Shown: positions 9,101 to 11,850 of the stretch, piece after piece
Layout: each line of letters starts with the position of its first letter
Position numbering within the stretch: the stretch's first letter is position 1
DNA from: JBMNUM01 sp050946275
Lineage (GTDB): Bacteria > Actinomycetota > Coriobacteriia > Coriobacteriales > CADBOM01
DNA: 11,850 nucleotides
NCBI GenBank assembly: GCA_050946275.1
Contig: JBMNUM010000036.1
Location: forward strand, 1 to 11,850
Direction of reading: 5' to 3'
Made by a program: the position numbers and the translations under genes
The notes under the pieces: model-generated
The model's database searches: none
What the model was told of the DNA's origin: nothing
What the model saw: the letters and a program-made list of their open reading frames with translations, nothing else

Positions 9101-10891
9101 GTCGAGGCTCTTGTGCGCGGCCTCGGCGGCGCGGTCGCGGGCGAGTAGCGCGGCGCCGTATGCGCCCATGAGCCCGGCGATGTCGGGACGCACGGCGTTG
9201 CGGCCCGAGAGCAGCTCGAACGCGCGCAGGATGGCATCGTTGAGGAACGTGCCGCCCTGCACGACGACGTGCGAGCCGATCTCGTCGGTCTCGCGCAGCT
9301 TGATGACCTTGAACAGCGCGTTCTTGATGACGGAGTACGACAGGCCGGCGGAGATATCGCCCACCGTGGCGCCCTCTTTCTGCGCCTGCTTGACGCGCGA
9401 GTTCATGAACACGGTGCAGCGGCTGCCGAGGTCGACCGGGTTGGCCGCCTCGACGGCAGCCTGCGCGAACGCCTCGACGTCCATACCGAGCGACTCGGCG
9501 AACGTCTCGATGAACGAGCCGCAGCCCGACGAGCACGCCTCGTTGAGCATGATGTGCTCGATGACACCGTCGTGGATCTGCATGCACTTCATGTCCTGGC
9601 CGCCGATGTCGAGGATGAACTCGACGTCGGGGTCGAGCTCGCTCGATCCGCGCAGGTGCGCGACCGTCTCGACCTCGCCGGAGTCGCAGCGCAGGCCCTC
9701 GAGCAGAAGGCCCTCGCCGTAGCCGGTGACCGTGGCGTGGCCGATCGTCACAAGCGGGTCGCCATTCTCATCGACGGGCAGCGCAGCGTACATCTCGCGC
9801 AGCATGTTCATGGCCGAGCCGAGCACGTCACCGCGGTTGTGGCCGTACCACGACTTGAGGATCTCGCCGTCGGAGCCGATGAGCACCGACTTGAACGTCG
9901 TCGAGCCGGCGTCGATGCCCAGATAGGCCTCGCCCTCGTAGTCGGCGAGGTTGCCGCGCTCGATGCGCTCGCTGTCGTGGCGCGCGCGGAACTCCTCGTA
10001 GTCCGCCGGCGTGGCGAACAGCGGGTCGAGGCGGACGATCTCGCTGCCCTGCGTCTCGCCGAGGTCGGTGAGGCGCTGGATGATCTCGCCGAGCGTGATG
10101 GAGCCGCCCTCGGAACCGGCGATGGCCGCGCCCGAGGCGACGAACAGGTGCGCGTTCTCGGGACGAAGCGCATGCTCGTCGTCGAGGTTGAGCGTGATGC
10201 GGAAGCGCTTCTCGAGCTCGGGCAGGTACTGCAGCGGGCCGCCGAGGAAGGCGACGTGGCCCCTGATGGGACGGCCGCATGCGAGGCCCGAGATGGTTTG
10301 GGTCACGACGGACTGGAAGATCGACGCCGCGATGTCGGCGCGCTCGGCACCCTCGTTGAGCAGCGGCTGCACGTCCGACTTCGCGAACACGCCGCAACGA
10401 GAAGCGATCGGGTAGATGATCTGCGCATCGGCGGCCAGCTCGTTGAGGCCGTCCGCGTCGGTGTTGAGCAGGGCGGCCATCTGGTCGATGAAGGCGCCCG
10501 TGCCACCGGCGCACGTGCCGTTCATGCGCTGCTCGATGCCCTGATCGAAGTAGATGATCTTCGCATCCTCGCCGCCGAGCTCGATGGCGACGTCGGTTTG
10601 CGGGATGAACGTCTCGACGGCCGTCTTGGAGGCGACGACCTCCTGCACGAACTCGAGGTCAAGCCACTGCGCGAGCAGCAGGCCACCGCTGCCGGTGATG
10701 GCGACGGTGAGCGGCTTGCCAGCGAACGCCTCGTTGGCCTCGTTGAGGATCTCGGCGATGGTCGCGCGGATGTCCGTGTGATGGCGGCGGTATTGCGAGA
10801 AGAGAAGGTTGTTCTCGTCATCGAGAATCGCGAGCTTGACCGTGGTCGAGCCTACATCGATTCCCAGATGGAAGCTCGTGGTGCTAGTCAT
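6191..10891 (-). CDS. Giant fused acyl-CoA dehydratase activase / HgdB-like protein (BcrAD-BadFG, DUF2229)
   Basis: By family, ATP hydrolysis in an HgdC-like activase drives an electron from an [4Fe-4S] cluster into an HgdB-like dehydratase or double-cubane partner; the substrate here is unknown. The 1566-residue chain holds activase 1 (about 8-260; DVGSTT 12-17, GGEDAK 106-111, CAGGTG with Cys127, RCGVFAKSD with Cys166). Activase 2 follows (about 323-590; DAGSTT 327-332, GGQDMK 430-435, Cys453, Cys457, Cys492), then a four-cysteine motif (622, 625, 629, 654). DUF2229 spans about 694-890 (Cys744 in CYPAK, Cys769), with an HgdB-like part to about 1000 (FGCG, Cys968). An Ala/Gly-rich linker (about 1014-1108, Cys1052/1055/1061) leads to a second HgdB-like part (about 1150-1545; Cys1200, 1235, 1490, 1496). 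ATG 10891, eight bases after GGGAGG, overlaps the tetR stop by 8 bases. No frameshift or membrane segment is seen. Function beyond the family is inference. Confidence 0.93.
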   Translation of the reverse strand: MTSTTSFHLGIDVGSTTVKLAILDDENNLLFSQYRRHHTDIRATIAEILNEANEAFAGKPLTVAITGSGGLLLAQWLDLEFVQEVVASKTAVETFIPQTDVAIELGGEDAKIIYFDQGIEQRMNGTCAGGTGAFIDQMAALLNTDADGLNELAADAQIIYPIASRCGVFAKSDVQPLLNEGAERADIAASIFQSVVTQTISGLACGRPIRGHVAFLGGPLQYLPELEKRFRITLNLDDEHALRPENAHLFVASGAAIAGSEGGSITLGEIIQRLTDLGETQGSEIVRLDPLFATPADYEEFRARHDSERIERGNLADYEGEAYLGIDAGSTTFKSVLIGSDGEILKSWYGHNRGDVLGSAMNMLREMYAALPVDENGDPLVTIGHATVTGYGEGLLLEGLRCDSGEVETVAHLRGSSELDPDVEFILDIGGQDMKCMQIHDGVIEHIMLNEACSSGCGSFIETFAESLGMDVEAFAQAAVEAANPVDLGSRCTVFMNSRVKQAQKEGATVGDISAGLSYSVIKNALFKVIKLRETDEIGSHVVVQGGTFLNDAILRAFELLSGRNAVRPDIAGLMGAYGAALLARDRAAEAAHKSLDATAHSTLLGPDDLDTLEVSHATTRCQACSNHCLLTINDFGKDPVTGRRRRFITGNRCEKGSGRRITDESAPNVFTYKIKRLFDYEPLSEEDATRPTVGLPRALNMYENYPFWHTFFTELGYRVVVSDSSTKDTYEAGIESMPSESVCYPAKLSHGHIMNLIEKGVDFIFMPCIRWERKEDERAMNHFNCPIVVSYPEVLHLNIDGLRDGTMPFVKAFVPYHNKEVFPQRMYEEISEKFWAEHPGMKGTPPTLAEIQRATDIAWAEDERFKKDIQAKGEEAIEWLVEHGGHGIVLAGRPYHQDPEINHAIPELIASYGLAVLTEDSVSHLVKPDRPIRVIDQWMYHSRLYAAAKLVTLMPNLDLVQLNSFGCGLDAVTTDQVQEILEASGKIYTVLKIDQVSNLGAARIRIRSLLAALKEEKRVSAEAGRVRAKRTVDLSADAAMDSGHVPELSACAACEKRGGCSELDAIGGLAALDAAGAGTSAAIGGPIMGKPCDAAGAADAPEVSVSEIEKTADLTNIKEFARKLGIDLRESTPTSFRKVQYTKKMKADRYTIISPQMAPIHFELLERVFNDHGYNLEVLPSVDHGAVEAGLKYANNDVCYPSILVTGQIMEAVMSGKYDTDRLAVIITQTGGGCRATNYIALIRKALKEAGYPHIPVLSLAFKKLEENNPGFKITLPHLYQGFSAIFYGDLLMQCLYRTRPYEADPGSAYALFRWWMEYLKEDLHKTNPVRFGKNVHEIVADFDALPLVNDCSKPRVGVVGEILVKFHPTANNEVVDVIEAEGCEAVVPGLAEFFLYGISNSIWQNIELGRPKKSATGSKAALKVVEMLKAPMVDALEKSERFHPNADIYELADYARDVLSLCNSMGEGWLLTAEMIELIKTGTPNIVCTQPFACLPNHVTGKGVIKELRRMFPESNIVAVDYDPGASEVNQLNRIKLMIAVAKENFKKQQADRAAKHGELVGVK

Positions 10892-11552
10892 TTTCAAGAC
10901 CTCCCGTATCAATCGGGTCTCCCGGGCGTAGGAACGAGACGCGCATGAGGATGATGGCCATCTCCTTGGATGACTCGCGCATGCCGCCTCCCAGCCAACG
11001 GCCGACGACGCCGAGCGCCGCCGACGTGAAGTACGAGACGTAGTAGTCGACGATCAGGCTCTTGTCGCGCGTGTACTTGGGGTCGAGGACGCAGCTCATG
11101 AGCGTGTCGCACAGCGTGTCCATGAGGCGATGCTGGAAGGCGATGTCGCCCTTGGGACCGAGCAGCGCGCGCAGCATCGTCCCGTGCTCGCGCAGGAAGT
11201 CGAAGAGCCCGACGAGCGTCGGGAGCGGCTCGAACTCGAGGATCGCGTCGGCGAGCTGCTCGGGCGTGACCTCGGCGAGCGTCGCCTCGACCTGGCTCAG
11301 CTCGGCGAGGAACTCGTCCTCGTAGCGGCAGATGACGTCGTCCTTGTCCTTGAAGTGGCTGTAGAACGTGCTGCGGTTGAGGTCGGCCCGCTCCGAGAGG
11401 TCGCCGACCGTGAAGCCGTCGACGCCGCGTTCCTCGATGAGCGACGCGAGCGCCGTGTAGATCATCTTGCGGGAACGCAGGTAGCGCCTATCGGTGCAGG
11501 TGCTTTCCGAAGCGTTCTTGGCCTTGAGGGCTGTGCCCGCCTTCTGTGCCAT
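10884..11552 (-). CDS. TetR/AcrR family transcriptional regulator
   Basis: This is a dimeric one-component repressor of the TetR family. The 222-residue product has a variable basic N-terminus, then the DNA-binding region (about 25-75) with a helix-turn-helix at about 48-67 (FTVGDLSERADLNRSTFYSHF). The C-terminal domain ends in YYVSYFTSAALGVVGRWLGGGM (170-191), which resembles the TetR_C_8 (DhaS/YfiR-like) ligand domain. ATG 11552 is chosen for its strong GGAGGAG site; an upstream in-frame ATG at 11621 has no such site and would overlap the promoter region. The stop overlaps the start of the large activase gene by 8 bases, so the two are almost surely cotranscribed and the regulator probably controls this operon, including itself. 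A near-perfect inverted repeat at 11627-11651 is the obvious operator candidate. The inducer is unknown; a CoA thioester or the activase substrate would be logical. Confidence 0.93.
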   Translation of the reverse strand: MAQKAGTALKAKNASESTCTDRRYLRSRKMIYTALASLIEERGVDGFTVGDLSERADLNRSTFYSHFKDKDDVICRYEDEFLAELSQVEATLAEVTPEQLADAILEFEPLPTLVGLFDFLREHGTMLRALLGPKGDIAFQHRLMDTLCDTLMSCVLDPKYTRDKSLIVDYYVSYFTSAALGVVGRWLGGGMRESSKEMAIILMRVSFLRPGDPIDTGGLEND

Positions 11553-11626
11553 GAAATCTCCTCCAATAACCCGGCAAGCCGAAGAGGCTATCGTCAACAA
11601 CTTGCCGACTATCCAACTCAACGAAC

Positions 11627-11651
11627 GTTAACCAACACATTGTTGTTTAAC
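11627..11651. promoter_or_regulatory. Inverted repeat upstream of tetR, candidate operator
   Basis: GTTAACCAACA (11627-11637) and TGTTGTTTAAC (11641-11651) are inverted repeats with ten of eleven positions matching around a CAT spacer, 75 bases upstream of the tetR start. Its 25-base span and position fit a TetR-family operator. A weak leftward promoter (TTGGTT, then GATAGT 16 bases on) would overlap it, so binding could block transcription. Confidence 0.55.
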
Positions 11652-11753
11652 AGCATTGTGCCCTATGGATGCGGGGATTGCAAGATGGAGGGGCGTCCTG
11701 GGCTTGTCCGCCCGGCGGGAGGGGGCCGCTTTCCGGGGAAGGCTTCGCAAAAC

Positions 11754-11838
11754 GTGTTTTCGCTCCGGCGATGCAGCTGCGGAGAGAGCGCTTCGCGCTC
11801 TGGAAGTCCTCGCTCCCGCATCACCTCCGCGAAAACAC
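11754..11838. other. Nested-hairpin element in the right-edge non-coding region
   Basis: The region 11553-11850 carries no convincing gene. Within it, GTGTTTTCGC (11754-11763) pairs perfectly with GCGAAAACAC (11829-11838). Inside that, GATGC (11770-11774) pairs with GCATC (11818-11822), and AGAGCGC (11785-11791) pairs with GCGCTCT (11795-11801) around TTC. The nested arrangement resembles a structured RNA or a REP/BIME-like intergenic repeat. It lacks a U-tract and shows no tRNA T-loop sequence. Confidence 0.4.
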
Positions 11839-11850
11839 TGCTCCGCAATT

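Noticed and set aside
10884..10912. Upstream start of the activase at 10912
   Set aside because: The ATG at 10891 has GGGAGG eight bases upstream, and the family begins just before the GIDVGSTT motif; the extra seven residues have no support.
9269..10948. Plus-strand open frame of 559 codons
   Set aside because: Antisense to the activase modules and the tetR end; same compositional artefact.
11663..11848. Minus-strand 61-codon frame at the right edge
   Set aside because: It lacks a ribosome binding site, has Pro/Arg-rich composition, and the DNA is explained better by nested palindromes.
11663..11850. Possible tRNA or other known RNA gene at the right edge
   Set aside because: The stems do not form a cloverleaf, there is no GTTC-type T-loop and no CCA end.

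Overview
The window looks like a chromosomal segment of a high-GC, probably anaerobic actinobacterium. The class Coriobacteriia (the Collinsella/Olsenella/Eggerthella relatives) fits best. That placement is an inference from four things: the actinobacterial gene order tilS-hpt-ftsH-folE, strong G/C bias at third codon positions, a DUF951 protein, and a giant oxygen-sensitive-type 2-hydroxyacyl-CoA dehydratase activase fusion. No rRNA, tRNA, CRISPR, transposase or phage gene was seen.

All but one of the genes lie on the minus strand, so the layout is best read from right to left. At the right edge (11553-11850) is a non-coding stretch with a hairpin-rich element and a near-perfect inverted repeat that could be an operator. 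Next comes a TetR-family repressor, whose last 8 bases overlap the start of a 1566-residue protein. That protein fuses two HgdC-like ATPase (activase) modules, a DUF2229 region and HgdB-like dehydratase or double-cubane-type modules. This pair is the most unusual part of the window: a self-contained ATP-driven reductase or dehydratase candidate with its own regulator and no recognisable substrate gene beside it.

The fusion gene ends at a convergent, multiply palindromic terminator that it shares with the only plus-strand gene, a small stand-alone ACT-domain protein (UPF0237 type). The ACT gene and the leftward housekeeping cluster appear to start from overlapping divergent promoters near 5790-5818.

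The leftward cluster is DUF951 small protein, tilS (tRNA-Ile lysidine synthetase, overlapping DUF951 by 8 bases), hpt (purine salvage), ftsH (membrane AAA+ protease) and folE (GTP cyclohydrolase I). It ends in a strong Rho-independent terminator. Left of that, a small cysteine-containing ORF of unknown function sits behind a very AT-rich palindromic leader. The cluster combines tRNA decoding, purine salvage, membrane protein quality control and pterin/folate entry, the usual neighbours in actinobacteria.

A roughly 27-base palindrome occurs twice, once as the folE terminator and once inside the tilS reading frame. This suggests a dispersed repeat that has been used both as a terminator and as coding sequence.
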